NCBI GenBank assembly: GCA_964606695.1
Contig: CAZSHG010000017.1
Coordinates: forward strand, 3,757-67,756
Origin: CAZSHG01 sp964606695 [NCBI: uncultured bacterium]
GTDB taxonomy: Bacteria > UBP14 > UBA6098
Direction of reading: 5' to 3'
Length of the DNA stretch: 64,000 nt
Part shown: positions 45,365-53,421 of the stretch, one piece after another
Layout of the letters: each line of letters opens with the position of its first letter
Numbering within the stretch: the stretch's first letter is position 1
Notes under the pieces: generated by a model
Database searches by the model: none
Told to the model about the DNA's origin: nothing
Seen by the model: the letters and a program-made list of their open reading frames with translations, nothing else
Position numbers and translations under genes: made by a program

Positions 45365-46000
45365 TTATTTTGAATTCAATCTTTTTATCTCTTTTTTGAT
45401 TTCGGCAATTACTTCGGGATTCTGAATTACCTTTTTTTGCCCAATTTTCATAGAGATGATATAGAATACTTTCCCGCCAAACTTTTTCGTAAAATCTTCA
45501 TGGGTGTTCTTTTGAAGCGACCTTTCTTTGAATATCTGGGAAATATGGGAAACACCGCTTGCCGGTTTTATCTGTATTCCGATGAATTTGTCGCCTATTT
45601 TTATAAAGAAGTCCACATTATAAAGCCTGTCCCATTTGTCAGGGGCTGGTTCGATCTTCTCGCCGAGTTCTTTTTCGAGCTGACCGTAGATTGTTTTTAT
45701 CTCGGTCATATAACCATCGAAAGTCCTGTCGATGACCATATTCTTTAAATATTCAATGCAATCTTCCTCCGTTATCATCTCTACTTCAGCTGCGATTACT
45801 TCAGTTATTTTGATATAGAGTTTCCGACCGAGGTCTTCGATATGTTCCTCTGACCGAACTTCTTCGTAATAGAACTTCTTCCAGTCCTCCAGGCTCTTTG
45901 GAGCGCATTTTCTGATCGCTTCCGATACTGCGCCTACGTTGCGCTTGAAATTAAGTTGCCAACGATTCATCGCGCTGTTTAGAATCCATTCTTTAGGCAC
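45365..46000 (-). CDS. MjaI-family type II restriction endonuclease
   Basis: A 211-residue endonuclease resembling MjaI (RE_MjaI family), whose target is CTAG. Family-like phrases are EWILNSAMNRWQLN, VGAVSEAIRKCAPKSLEDW, ITEEDCIEYLKNMVIDRTFDGYMTE, WDRLYNVDFFIKI and FTKKFGGKVFYI. The IGIQIKP segment, together with the Asp of NVDFF, could form the D...QxK variant of the nuclease core. Similarity is from memory of the family. The GTG at 46000 is preceded by AGGGAG and sits two bases after the previous stop, so the longer open frame is not used. Only 23 bases separate its stop from the K subunit start. Confidence 0.8.
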   Translation of the reverse strand: MPKEWILNSAMNRWQLNFKRNVGAVSEAIRKCAPKSLEDWKKFYYEEVRSEEHIEDLGRKLYIKITEVIAAEVEMITEEDCIEYLKNMVIDRTFDGYMTEIKTIYGQLEKELGEKIEPAPDKWDRLYNVDFFIKIGDKFIGIQIKPASGVSHISQIFKERSLQKNTHEDFTKKFGGKVFYIISMKIGQKKVIQNPEVIAEIKKEIKRLNSK

Positions 46001-46001
46001 A

Positions 46002-46676
46002 TTATCTCCCTGATGAATATGAGCAGAGTTTTGGCAAACCAAATTCCTCTCGCCATTTCTTTTCGATGAAATCGATAAATAAAGGCCCTAACCCAACGAT
46101 ATAATACACTTTAAATTCAGAACTTGAGTGTTTCGCGTCGGTAACGTTTATTCCATTTCTGAAATAACACGTATCTTCTGCACTGTTTTCAATGTAACTC
46201 TCCTCATCAGAAGACAGATCCAATCTCAATAGATCCGCTTTATTACAAACCTTAATAAAAGAGCCGTCCTCAGTTTTTATAAATGGGACTTTTCCATTAT
46301 CAGAACAAGCTCTCTTTCGATGAGAAACTGTATCACCACCAGTATAAATATCAACACTAATTCCAGACCACCTAGCATCCATTTCTCCTAACAGATGGTG
46401 TTTAATCCTGCCTTTAACATTGTCTTTGGCAATTCCATTGTAAATAATTTCGCCATCGTAAAATTTGGTAGGTGTCTGATGTTTGTGAAGGAAATGTGAA
46501 ACAGGTTCATTAGTCCAAATCCAATAGCAACCACCGCCATCTGGGATTCTTTCTAAGTCACTAATATCGTTTATCTCCAAGGAATCTACACCTTCTAAAG
46601 TTCCATTCGGAATTTCCACTTCAGCAATGTTGCTTAAGAAGATTTTTTCCTGATCTAGCCAATGTGAATTACACAC
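46002..46676 (-). CDS. GIY-YIG-like endonuclease of the restriction cassette
   Basis: A 224-residue protein that fits a GIY-YIG nuclease pattern. GGGCYWIWT (47-55) stands for GIY, EIIYNGIAK (77-84) for YIG, and the catalytic Arg is probably Arg90 in VKGRIKHHLL. GIY-YIG enzymes form some type II restriction families (Eco29kI/Hpy188I type). GTG at 46676 follows GAGAGG by eight bases; a GTG three codons earlier (46685) is also open. The start overlaps the methyltransferase stop by a few bases. No function other than DNA cleavage is suggested, and whether it shares the target of the MjaI-like enzyme is not known. Confidence 0.62.
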   Translation of the reverse strand: MCNSHWLDQEKIFLSNIAEVEIPNGTLEGVDSLEINDISDLERIPDGGGCYWIWTNEPVSHFLHKHQTPTKFYDGEIIYNGIAKDNVKGRIKHHLLGEMDARWSGISVDIYTGGDTVSHRKRACSDNGKVPFIKTEDGSFIKVCNKADLLRLDLSSDEESYIENSAEDTCYFRNGINVTDAKHSSSEFKVYYIVGLGPLFIDFIEKKWREEFGLPKLCSYSSGR

Positions 46677-47973
46677 TTGTAGCACCTCTCATCCTGATGA
46701 ATCTAGTTTTATATTGATATTCAATCGTTTCATCAACCTTAGCTAATCCGGCCTTTATCAAATGGGCGTTGATGAGCGTTTTATTCCTCAGGTAAAGATA
46801 GCAAAGCAGGTTGTTCTGATCGTCGTATTTCACGTTGTCAAATTTCATGAATACGTTTTGCGCTTTGGTCTTTTCTCTCAAAAACCTTTCGGCTTCTGCT
46901 CGTAGGGCCGGGATTGTTTTAACGCCGATGAGTTTGATTGAAAGCCCGTTATCGAGTTTAAGGATTTCAGGGGATATTACATCGCTGACTCTCCTAAATT
47001 CCTCTTTTTCTCCGTTGTCGCCATTTTCGATAACGGAGCCATATTTCAATTTTCTAGGATCGACCTTTTTCTCGAATTTCAGCGGGTCTCTGAATAAGTA
47101 AGGAAGTTCGGAAAGCCCATCTGCCAGTCGCATTGGTTGTTCATCGATAATTATCTCGAAATCTGCGTTCTTAAAAAGGGACCTGTTCGTTAATCCTATT
47201 TTGTCCTTTATAACCGGAAGATATTCGGCGTTTATTTCGTAGCCTATCGAGTTCCTTTCGAGGTTTTTTGCCGCGAGTGTCGTAGTGCCGCTTCCGAGAA
47301 ACGGGTCGAGAACTGTGTCGCCAACAAATGAAAACATCTTTATCAACCGACGGGGAAGTTCAATCGGAAACATTGCGATATGTTTGTCCTGCTTCTCACC
47401 GCTGAAATTCCAATGTCCTGTGAAATACTCGTTCCATTCCTCCTTGGTCATTTTCGATTTTTCTTTTATATCGGAAGAAACCTTTTTTGCTTTTCCGTGT
47501 TTCTTGAAAATCAAAATGAACTCGTAATCGATCTTAAGAATACCATTTCTGGGATTTGGATAAGAACCCATTATTGTCGCGCCGCCCGTAGTGTTACAAG
47601 TGGTTACCTTTTGCCATATTATTGCCCCCATATAATCAAACCCGATGGTCTCGCAAAACCGGATTATTTCGGTTCTTATCGGGATAACCTTGTATCTGCC
47701 GTAATAAACGGAGCGTGCAAACTGATCGCCTATGTTAACGCAAAGCCGACATCCGCTTTCCAGGGCTCGATGACATTCTTTCCAGACGAGATTGAGGTTA
47801 TTAATATAGTCTTCGTAACTGTCATTGAAGCCAATTTGCGCCTCTCCGCCATAGTCTTTCAGTTGCCAGTAAGGTGGTGAGGTAACAATCAGTTGGACTT
47901 CTTCGTCCGCGATTTGCGACATGCTTCGGGAATCGCCGATGATTATTCGATGATATGTTCTTTCTTCCTTCAC
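46669..47973 (-). CDS. Site-specific DNA methyltransferase (TSPPY, N4C/N6A) with SNase-like C-terminal domain
   Basis: A 434-residue beta-class methyltransferase. The catalytic motif TSPPY is at 31-35 and the AdoMet motif DPFLGSGTT at 223-231, so motif IV precedes motif I. TSPPY favours m4C, as in M.MjaI. From about residue 335 a second domain has the staphylococcal-nuclease fold pattern: LDNGLSIKLIGVKTIP, then AERFLREKTKAQNV, then NNLLCYLYLRNKTLINAHLIKAGLA. The SNase catalytic Arg/Glu/Arg positions are not conserved, so it is probably a DNA-binding or structural relic. The GTG start overlaps the subunit I stop by four bases (GTGA). The much longer open frame upstream is not used. Confidence 0.88.
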   Translation of the reverse strand: MKEERTYHRIIIGDSRSMSQIADEEVQLIVTSPPYWQLKDYGGEAQIGFNDSYEDYINNLNLVWKECHRALESGCRLCVNIGDQFARSVYYGRYKVIPIRTEIIRFCETIGFDYMGAIIWQKVTTCNTTGGATIMGSYPNPRNGILKIDYEFILIFKKHGKAKKVSSDIKEKSKMTKEEWNEYFTGHWNFSGEKQDKHIAMFPIELPRRLIKMFSFVGDTVLDPFLGSGTTTLAAKNLERNSIGYEINAEYLPVIKDKIGLTNRSLFKNADFEIIIDEQPMRLADGLSELPYLFRDPLKFEKKVDPRKLKYGSVIENGDNGEKEEFRRVSDVISPEILKLDNGLSIKLIGVKTIPALRAEAERFLREKTKAQNVFMKFDNVKYDDQNNLLCYLYLRNKTLINAHLIKAGLAKVDETIEYQYKTRFIRMRGATSV

Positions 47974-49937
47974 TCCACTATCTCCACGCCATCCACTTTG
48001 CGGCGGTAGGGTTCGAAGGGTTCGCCGCCGGCTTCGTAAAATTTCGTAAAGTATTCGACGAAATGGAGCCTCGCCGGATGCACGAACGCGCCTAAGGCCG
48101 AAAGCCCCGTATATGCCACATGTCCGACAAGAACCAAGAGCCCCGCAATGACTATTCCCACACCGGGGATCATCTCCACAAGCTGGCCGGCGATGATGTT
48201 TATCACGCCAGCGATAACGCCGGTCGAGAGGCCGAGGGCAAGGATTCTCGCGTAAGAAAGCAGATCGCCGAAGAGGTTGACTATGCCGTAAAGGCCGTCG
48301 AAGGCCAGGCCGTCTCCTATAGACGCACCGATTCCGCGCCTGCCGATAATTCCCAGGATAATCGAGAAGCCGACTATACCCAGAGCACCGTATTTTAATC
48401 CGGCTGTTCCTACCGAAGTGAACGGCGCCATGAAATCCGGCACGAGGAAGTTGGCGATGAAGATGCCGGCGCCGAAAGTTACGGCTATCCACGACATCGC
48501 CAAAAGCACCGCTCTGGCTTTCAAAGCACCGTTTTCGGCCTCTTTCGCGCCGACATAGCCGCTGATTACAAACCCAACCGAGACCTGAATCACGCCTAAA
48601 AATACGCTGGCCGCGAAGAATTCGATAGCATCGCCGAGTGGGTCGAACAGCTTAATCGAAAGTAGGGCATTGGCAACCGGGCCGCCCATTGCCTCCAGGT
48701 CGGCTCCAAACCATCCGCCGGCAAGTGCCCCAACTACAACTGTCGCCAGGCCGGAATACAGTATGAATCGCATGAACTTCCTCGCGCCCGAACCGAGTTT
48801 GCCGAACATCAGGAACCCGCCGCCAAGAAGCGCTAACAATAGGCCGTAACCGGCATCGGTCAGACATAACGCGAAGAACAAGGGAAAGAAAGGCGCGATG
48901 AAGGGAGTCGGATCGACCATGCCCGGGCGCGGGCGACCATAAAGATCTGTAATTACCTCGAAAGCCTCAATTACCGGCGGGTTTTTAAGCGCCACAGGTG
49001 GGGATTCATCCTCATCCGGATTGATTGGTTCGACCATGACCGCCGGATCCGCTGTCAATTCCTCCTGCAATTTTTCCAGATCGGATTCCTTAGCCCATCC
49101 AGTCAGATACAACGTCTGTTCGGTAGATTCGGCCAGGTCCTGGAGTCTCCGTTCGGCTAATTCCGCCTGATAATAACCCTCGATTGCCCATAATTTGGGT
49201 AATACCTCTCCGGCGACTTCTTTGAATCGGGTTACGCTATTTTCGTATTTCTTCTCGATTTCATAAAGTTCAGTCTTCAGTCCTTTGATTTCCAGTTTGG
49301 GTTGTTCGGTAAATCCTTCTATATGGAATTCCGCGAAGTCGCAGTCGGAAAGTAATTTGTCGACATCCTCCCCTATCGATATATGATAGAAGATGATAAT
49401 ATAAGATCCTTCGTAGTCTTCGCTGATTTTTTTGACTTCGATTAGTTCACCAATTCCTTCGGCTCGTTCATCACAAAGTATTTGGGGATCTTTTATTTTG
49501 GGTATATATCCAATTCTAATACCTATGTGTTTTGTGTTCTGCAATTCACCAAAACGGTAGGGCAAAGGGGAATATGGTTCGAGGTCATCCAGACTATGCC
49601 TAATATCAACCGCGCTTAACCTGTATTCTTCGAAATCTCTTCTTTCGGAATCGATTCGGGCGAGCATTTCCTCGATATCCGTGTCGGCGATTAGCGCTAT
49701 AAGTTCGAGTGTGCTGAGATGCAGTTTTTCGGGACTTTTTTTCAGAAACGACGTATACAATTCGGAAGCTCTACCGATTCGAGTGATCAAATCCTCGATA
49801 TCTCTTTTCGATTCCACCGAAACTTCCGGCGGTTCGGAAATCTGGACTATGCCCGACTCGCCGAGTTTAGTTGTAACGGTATCGAAATCCTTGCGGTGGG
49901 ATAAAATGCCAACCTTTGTCATAGGGACTATTGCCAT
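47970..49937 (-). CDS. atpI: V-type ATPase subunit I (a)
   Basis: A 655-residue stator subunit. The N-terminal half is cytosolic and helical (begins IVPMTKVGILSHRKDF). From about residue 340 there are seven or eight membrane helices (PFFPLFFALCLTDAGYGLLLALL as the first). Family landmarks are SYARILALGLSTGVIAG near 560, carrying the essential Arg, and LGAFVHPARLHFVEYF near the end. It forms the ion half-channels against the K ring. It overlaps the G/H subunit by 10 bases and the methyltransferase by four bases. Confidence 0.96.
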   Translation of the reverse strand: MAIVPMTKVGILSHRKDFDTVTTKLGESGIVQISEPPEVSVESKRDIEDLITRIGRASELYTSFLKKSPEKLHLSTLELIALIADTDIEEMLARIDSERRDFEEYRLSAVDIRHSLDDLEPYSPLPYRFGELQNTKHIGIRIGYIPKIKDPQILCDERAEGIGELIEVKKISEDYEGSYIIIFYHISIGEDVDKLLSDCDFAEFHIEGFTEQPKLEIKGLKTELYEIEKKYENSVTRFKEVAGEVLPKLWAIEGYYQAELAERRLQDLAESTEQTLYLTGWAKESDLEKLQEELTADPAVMVEPINPDEDESPPVALKNPPVIEAFEVITDLYGRPRPGMVDPTPFIAPFFPLFFALCLTDAGYGLLLALLGGGFLMFGKLGSGARKFMRFILYSGLATVVVGALAGGWFGADLEAMGGPVANALLSIKLFDPLGDAIEFFAASVFLGVIQVSVGFVISGYVGAKEAENGALKARAVLLAMSWIAVTFGAGIFIANFLVPDFMAPFTSVGTAGLKYGALGIVGFSIILGIIGRRGIGASIGDGLAFDGLYGIVNLFGDLLSYARILALGLSTGVIAGVINIIAGQLVEMIPGVGIVIAGLLVLVGHVAYTGLSALGAFVHPARLHFVEYFTKFYEAGGEPFEPYRRKVDGVEIVE

Positions 49938-50242
49938 TTGAGGAACGCCTCCACAATTTTTTCTCTTGCTTCGCCTATTTTCGATTGGACACCGCTTTTC
50001 AGCCCTTCGTTGTGTTTTTTGTGTTCGGCTTTTATGGTTTCGATTTCGCTTTGCGCCTTATCCTGTGCTCTTTCTACGGCCTTCTCCACCATTTCCTCGG
50101 CACGTTTGCGGATTTCGTCGCGTTCGGTTTCTGCTCTTTCTCTGGCAGTATTAAGCCTTTCCGATTCGCTTTTTTTCGCCGAAGATATCTTCTCGCCGGC
50201 TTCGTTTTCGGCTTTTTTAATTTTTTCGATTGTCTCTTCCAT
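49928..50242 (-). CDS. atpH: V-type ATPase subunit G/H (peripheral stalk coiled coil)
   Basis: A 104-residue, almost wholly coiled-coil protein rich in Glu, Lys and Ala, ending IVEAFLKWQ, which matches the small stalk subunit called G or H in prokaryotic V-ATPases. It dimerises with subunit E. First gene of the ATPase block. The preceding 141 bases hold DnaA-box-like sequences. No clear strong promoter was seen, although read-through from the bactofilin gene is possible. Confidence 0.85.
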   Translation of the reverse strand: MEETIEKIKKAENEAGEKISSAKKSESERLNTARERAETERDEIRKRAEEMVEKAVERAQDKAQSEIETIKAEHKKHNEGLKSGVQSKIGEAREKIVEAFLKWQ

Positions 50243-50279
50243 ATTTATCGCCTTTCGGCCTTTTAATTTCGTTATGAAA

Positions 50280-50376
50280 TGTTGATAACTCGATGTTGAT
50301 AACCAACGGCAATTGAGTGCGAAATGCCATTAAACAGTTTAATATTTCCTCTCTTAAGAGATTCCATTTATCCACA
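50280..50376. promoter_or_regulatory. Cluster of DnaA-box-like sites next to parAB-bactofilin
   Basis: TTATCCACA (50368-50376) matches the strong DnaA box exactly. Two copies of TGTTGATAA (50280-50288 and 50294-50302), i.e. TTATCAACA on the minus strand, differ from the box by one base (A for the fifth C/T-type position). The A+T-rich TTAAACAGTTTAATATTT lies between them and the strong box. The region is the 141-base gap between bactofilin and V-ATPase, about 2 kb from parAB. It may be part of a replication origin or a DnaA-controlled promoter. Confidence 0.4.
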
Positions 50377-50383
50377 TAGGTTG

Positions 50384-50743
50384 TTAAGATTGTTCCTCGG
50401 GGAGTTTTGAATTGCCCTCGAACCGTGCTCCCTCCTCGATTATCAGCACTTTCGTAATAATATTTCCGACAATATGAGCGGAAGGTTCCAGATGTAGCTT
50501 TTCCGGCGAAGAAATATCACCCTGGACATACCCGCCGATAGTAGCGCTTCTGACATCGACTTTCGGTGAAATTAGTTTGCCCTCGCTACCTACGGTGAGC
50601 GGTCCGCCCGCTTTGACATTACCTTTAACCAATCCGTCAACTCGCAAACCGCCGTCCAGAGATATATCGCCCGTGATTTCACAGCCGGGGCCTACTATCG
50701 TATTCAGAACACGGTCGGATTGATTTCCGTTTGTTTTAGCCAT
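50384..50743 (-). CDS. Bactofilin
   Basis: A 119-residue polymer-forming protein with a right-handed beta-helix of short hydrophobic repeats: NTIVGPGCEITGDI, then LRVDGLVKGNVKAGGPL, then ATIGGYVQGDISSPEKLHLEP. Bactofilins form membrane-bound filaments that place cell-wall enzymes. An M23 peptidase lies immediately upstream, a pairing known for cell-shape control. An ATG four codons earlier overlaps the peptidase gene, but it has no room for a ribosome-binding site; AAAGGATGG serves the ATG at 50743. The N-terminal tail (about 14 residues) is short and unstructured. Confidence 0.93.
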   Translation of the reverse strand: MAKTNGNQSDRVLNTIVGPGCEITGDISLDGGLRVDGLVKGNVKAGGPLTVGSEGKLISPKVDVRSATIGGYVQGDISSPEKLHLEPSAHIVGNIITKVLIIEEGARFEGNSKLPEEQS

Positions 50744-50747
50744 TATC

Positions 50748-51584
50748 TTAACCATCCTTTTTAGCTATTTTCTTTTCGGCCATTGGATCGATAGGTTCAT
50801 CTCGCAGGAGAACCTCATAATGAACATGTGAGCCACGCGCGTGGCCTGTTTCTCCAACGATACCGATCCTGTCATCTCTTTCGACCCAATCGCCGGGAGT
50901 GACGACCACGCTACTCAGGTGGCCGTATTTCGTTTCAAAATCATTCAAATGATCGATTGTTACAACTAAACCCAGCTGGGTATCTTTCTCTATCGTAGCG
51001 ACAATTCCAGCGGCTGTAGCCATTACTACGGTTCCTTTCGGAGCCGCAATATCGATCCCGCTATGCGGGGATAGGAATTTGCCGCCCATCTCTCCAAACC
51101 GCGCGGTTATTGCACCTTTGACGGGCAATCCCCTTGGCATAAAATCCATTCTCCGCAATTGTTTTTCGGCTTCCTCTTTCAACTCAGGAACCAGGCGCGT
51201 CTCGAAGGGCCTATCCAGCATGGAAAGGAAACCCATACCGCCGATATTCGCGGTCTGGATTCCCTGTTCCTTTTCGCTCTCTTCGACCACAACCAGGCTC
51301 TCCATCCACTGGCGGAGTTTACTCGTTTCCGATAGTTCCTGTTCCAGTTGAGCTATTTTTCGCCTTTCGTTCAGCAACATTTCGTTTCGGATTCTCAATG
51401 AACGGTTTTCCGCCATGATTTTAACGCTCTTACCTCCGGCTACCACGCCAAAAACAAACAGCAATATAGCGACAGCGGACACTATGAGACCTATCGTTAC
51501 CTGCCATCCTTCGAGATGAATCGACAGGGATTTTTTCCGGTTATGTGGCACCAGAAATATCGTTATGCCGCGTTTTGTTGGCAT
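50748..51584 (-). CDS. Membrane-anchored M23 (LytM) peptidoglycan endopeptidase
   Basis: A 278-residue protein. A short cytoplasmic head is followed by a TM helix (VTIGLIVSAVAILLFVFGVVAG, residues about 29-50), a coiled coil (55-100), and a LytM domain near 155-265. The zinc ligands are present: HSGIDIAAP (His-x3-Asp) and GSHVHYEV (HxH), with a further His in YGHLSS. The domain looks active. It starts with a one-base overlap after parB and is followed by the bactofilin gene, so the two probably shape the cell wall together. Confidence 0.93.
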   Translation of the reverse strand: MPTKRGITIFLVPHNRKKSLSIHLEGWQVTIGLIVSAVAILLFVFGVVAGGKSVKIMAENRSLRIRNEMLLNERRKIAQLEQELSETSKLRQWMESLVVVEESEKEQGIQTANIGGMGFLSMLDRPFETRLVPELKEEAEKQLRRMDFMPRGLPVKGAITARFGEMGGKFLSPHSGIDIAAPKGTVVMATAAGIVATIEKDTQLGLVVTIDHLNDFETKYGHLSSVVVTPGDWVERDDRIGIVGETGHARGSHVHYEVLLRDEPIDPMAEKKIAKKDG

Positions 51585-52456
51585 CAGTCTTCCGAAATAA
51601 GTTCCACGATTCGCATTAGATCGTCTTTGGAATAGAAATCAATTAAAATCGAACCGCCTTGAGCGCGATTTTCAATAACAACCTTCGTTCCAAAATATTG
51701 AGATAACTCCTCCTGTAGTGCTTCAATCTCGGGAGATAGAGTTTTTTTTTCGATTTTCCCGCCTTTCTTTTTTCTATGGCGAGGCGACGGTTTTTCTTTT
51801 CGCGCTATAATATCAAGTCTTTCCACGGATAATCCCCGCGTGATTGCGAGTCTGGCAAGGCGAAGCATACGGTCCTCTTCCTCGGCGGCGAGAATCGCGC
51901 GGGCGTGCCCTGCCGATAGTTTCCCCTCCGAAATATAATCCTGGATTTGTTGAGGCAAGGTTAGAAGCCTTAGGCTATTTGCTACGGCGGAACGCGATTT
52001 GCCGACCCGATTGGCTATTTGTTCTTGCGTCAGGCCGAAATCGTCTATCAAATGCTTGTATGCCGAAGCTTCTTCGATGGGATTGAGATCCTCGCGTTGA
52101 AGGTTTTCTACCAGACTAAAGAAGAACAACGCTGTAGGGTCCTTTTCCTTCAGAATCAGGGCGGGTATTCTCTTTTTTTCTGCGAGCCTGGACGCTCGCA
52201 ACCTTCTTTCTCCCGCGACCAGTTCAAAACCGTCCTCCGTTTTAACCACCAGAATTGGTTGCAGGACTCCCTGTGCTTTAATAGAATTTGCGAGGGACTG
52301 TAGCGATTCCTCATCGAACTTCCTTCGTGGTTGTTCGGGATTCGGGCTGATTTCGTCTATCGGGATACTGAGGATTTCATCTCCGGATAAAACCTCCGCT
52401 ACCGACCCCGGCAGTAAAGCTTCAAGCCCCTTTCCGAGTGCTTTCCTTTTGCCCAT
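51584..52456 (-). CDS. parB: Chromosome partitioning protein ParB
   Basis: A 290-residue ParB. The N-terminal basic [17 protein letters not shown] is followed by [26 protein letters not shown] and the CTP-binding [11 protein letters not shown], then a KorB-type HTH region ([24 protein letters not shown]). A basic linker and the C-terminal dimerisation domain end it. No consensus parS site (the TGTTTCAC/GTGAAACA palindrome) was seen in this window. It overlaps the parA gene by 35 bases. Confidence 0.96.
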   Translation of the reverse strand: MGKRKALGKGLEALLPGSVAEVLSGDEILSIPIDEISPNPEQPRRKFDEESLQSLANSIKAQGVLQPILVVKTEDGFELVAGERRLRASRLAEKKRIPALILKEKDPTALFFFSLVENLQREDLNPIEEASAYKHLIDDFGLTQEQIANRVGKSRSAVANSLRLLTLPQQIQDYISEGKLSAGHARAILAAEEEDRMLRLARLAITRGLSVERLDIIARKEKPSPRHRKKKGGKIEKKTLSPEIEALQEELSQYFGTKVVIENRAQGGSILIDFYSKDDLMRIVELISED

Positions 52457-53210
52457 TCATTATCTCCTTGGCCAACGCCAGATAGTTTTTTGCACCTTTC
52501 GACCCGACGTCGTATAAAATTACCGGCTTCCCGAAACTTGGCGCTTCGGATAACCTTACGTTCCTGTGAATAACCGTTTTATATACTGAACTCCCAAAAT
52601 AGCTCCTCGCCTCGTCGGCAACCTGCTTGGATAGATTCAATCTCTTATCGAACATCGTTAGTAGAACTCCCTCGACCTTTAGTTCGATGTTGAGTTCCCT
52701 TTGGACTAACCGCAAAGTCGTCAGAAGTTGCCCAAGCCCCTCGAGAGCGTAATATTCACATTGAATCGGTATCAATACGGAATCCGCGGCAATAAGTGAA
52801 TTCAGTGTTAACAGACCGAGACTCGGCGGACAGTCTATTATCAGGTAATCGAACTCATCCAGAATTTCATCAAGTGCTTCCCTGAATTTATACTCACGTC
52901 TTGCATCATCGACCAATTCGACCTGAGCGCCAACCAGCCTTATATGGCTTGGCAGAATTTTCAAATATCTCAACTCGCTATAGCTCTGTATTGCATCTTG
53001 CGCCTTCGCATTACCAAGCAAAACCTCATAAATACAGGGTGTATGCGATCCTACTCGAATACCGAACCCGCTACCGGCGTTTCCCTGAGGATCCATATCG
53101 ACTAATAGCGTTTTGGCCTCCGCGGCGGCCAATGAAGCCGCGAGATTTACCGCAGTAGTCGTTTTGCCAACACCGCCTTTCTGGTTCGCTATGGCTATTG
53201 TCTTCGTCAA
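52422..53210 (-). CDS. parA: Chromosome partitioning ATPase ParA (Soj)
   Basis: A 262-residue deviant-Walker ATPase. It begins [22 protein letters not shown], with the signature lysine in KGGVGKTT, then [16 protein letters not shown] and [15 protein letters not shown]. The best start is the TTG at 53210, where the family begins, six bases after AGAGGA. The frame is open 47 codons further upstream but the sequence there is unlike ParA. Together with ParB it segregates the chromosome origin. parAB commonly lies near oriC, which fits the DnaA-box-like sites nearby. Confidence 0.95.
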   Translation of the reverse strand: MTKTIAIANQKGGVGKTTTAVNLAASLAAAEAKTLLVDMDPQGNAGSGFGIRVGSHTPCIYEVLLGNAKAQDAIQSYSELRYLKILPSHIRLVGAQVELVDDARREYKFREALDEILDEFDYLIIDCPPSLGLLTLNSLIAADSVLIPIQCEYYALEGLGQLLTTLRLVQRELNIELKVEGVLLTMFDKRLNLSKQVADEARSYFGSSVYKTVIHRNVRLSEAPSFGKPVILYDVGSKGAKNYLALAKEIMNGQKESTRKGA

Positions 53211-53364
53211 ATCGAGTCCTCTAAAGGTTTTAGCGGATCTCAGCCCGCTGGAACATAGACTATTTATATTAAAAGATACAGGCGATAAAAGCAAGGTTTT
53301 TCTGATGAATGTTAATAACTTTAGGTGGTAAATCGGGGTTTTTTTACACATATAATCGCCGGGC

Positions 53365-53393
53365 TTGACAGTCTCTATCGGGACGATTATATT
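53365..53393 (+). promoter_or_regulatory. Strong sigma70-type promoter for the secreted protein gene
   Basis: TTGACA (53365-53370), 17 bases, then TATATT (53388-53393), ending 28 bases before the ATG at 53422. Both hexamers and the spacing are close to ideal. Confidence 0.7.
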
Positions 53394-53421
53394 AATAGGT
53401 TAAATATTGGGAGGTAAAACA

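Noticed and set aside
47974-48492. Open frame extending the methyltransferase upstream by about 170 codons
   Set aside because: It overlaps subunit I in another frame, is arginine-rich out-of-frame translation, and the GTG overlapping the subunit I stop precedes the conserved methyltransferase start.
50384-53351. parS site near parAB
   Set aside because: No palindrome matching TGTTTCAC/GTGAAACA was found by eye in the window; GTTTCACG at about 35840 is part of a terminator loop.
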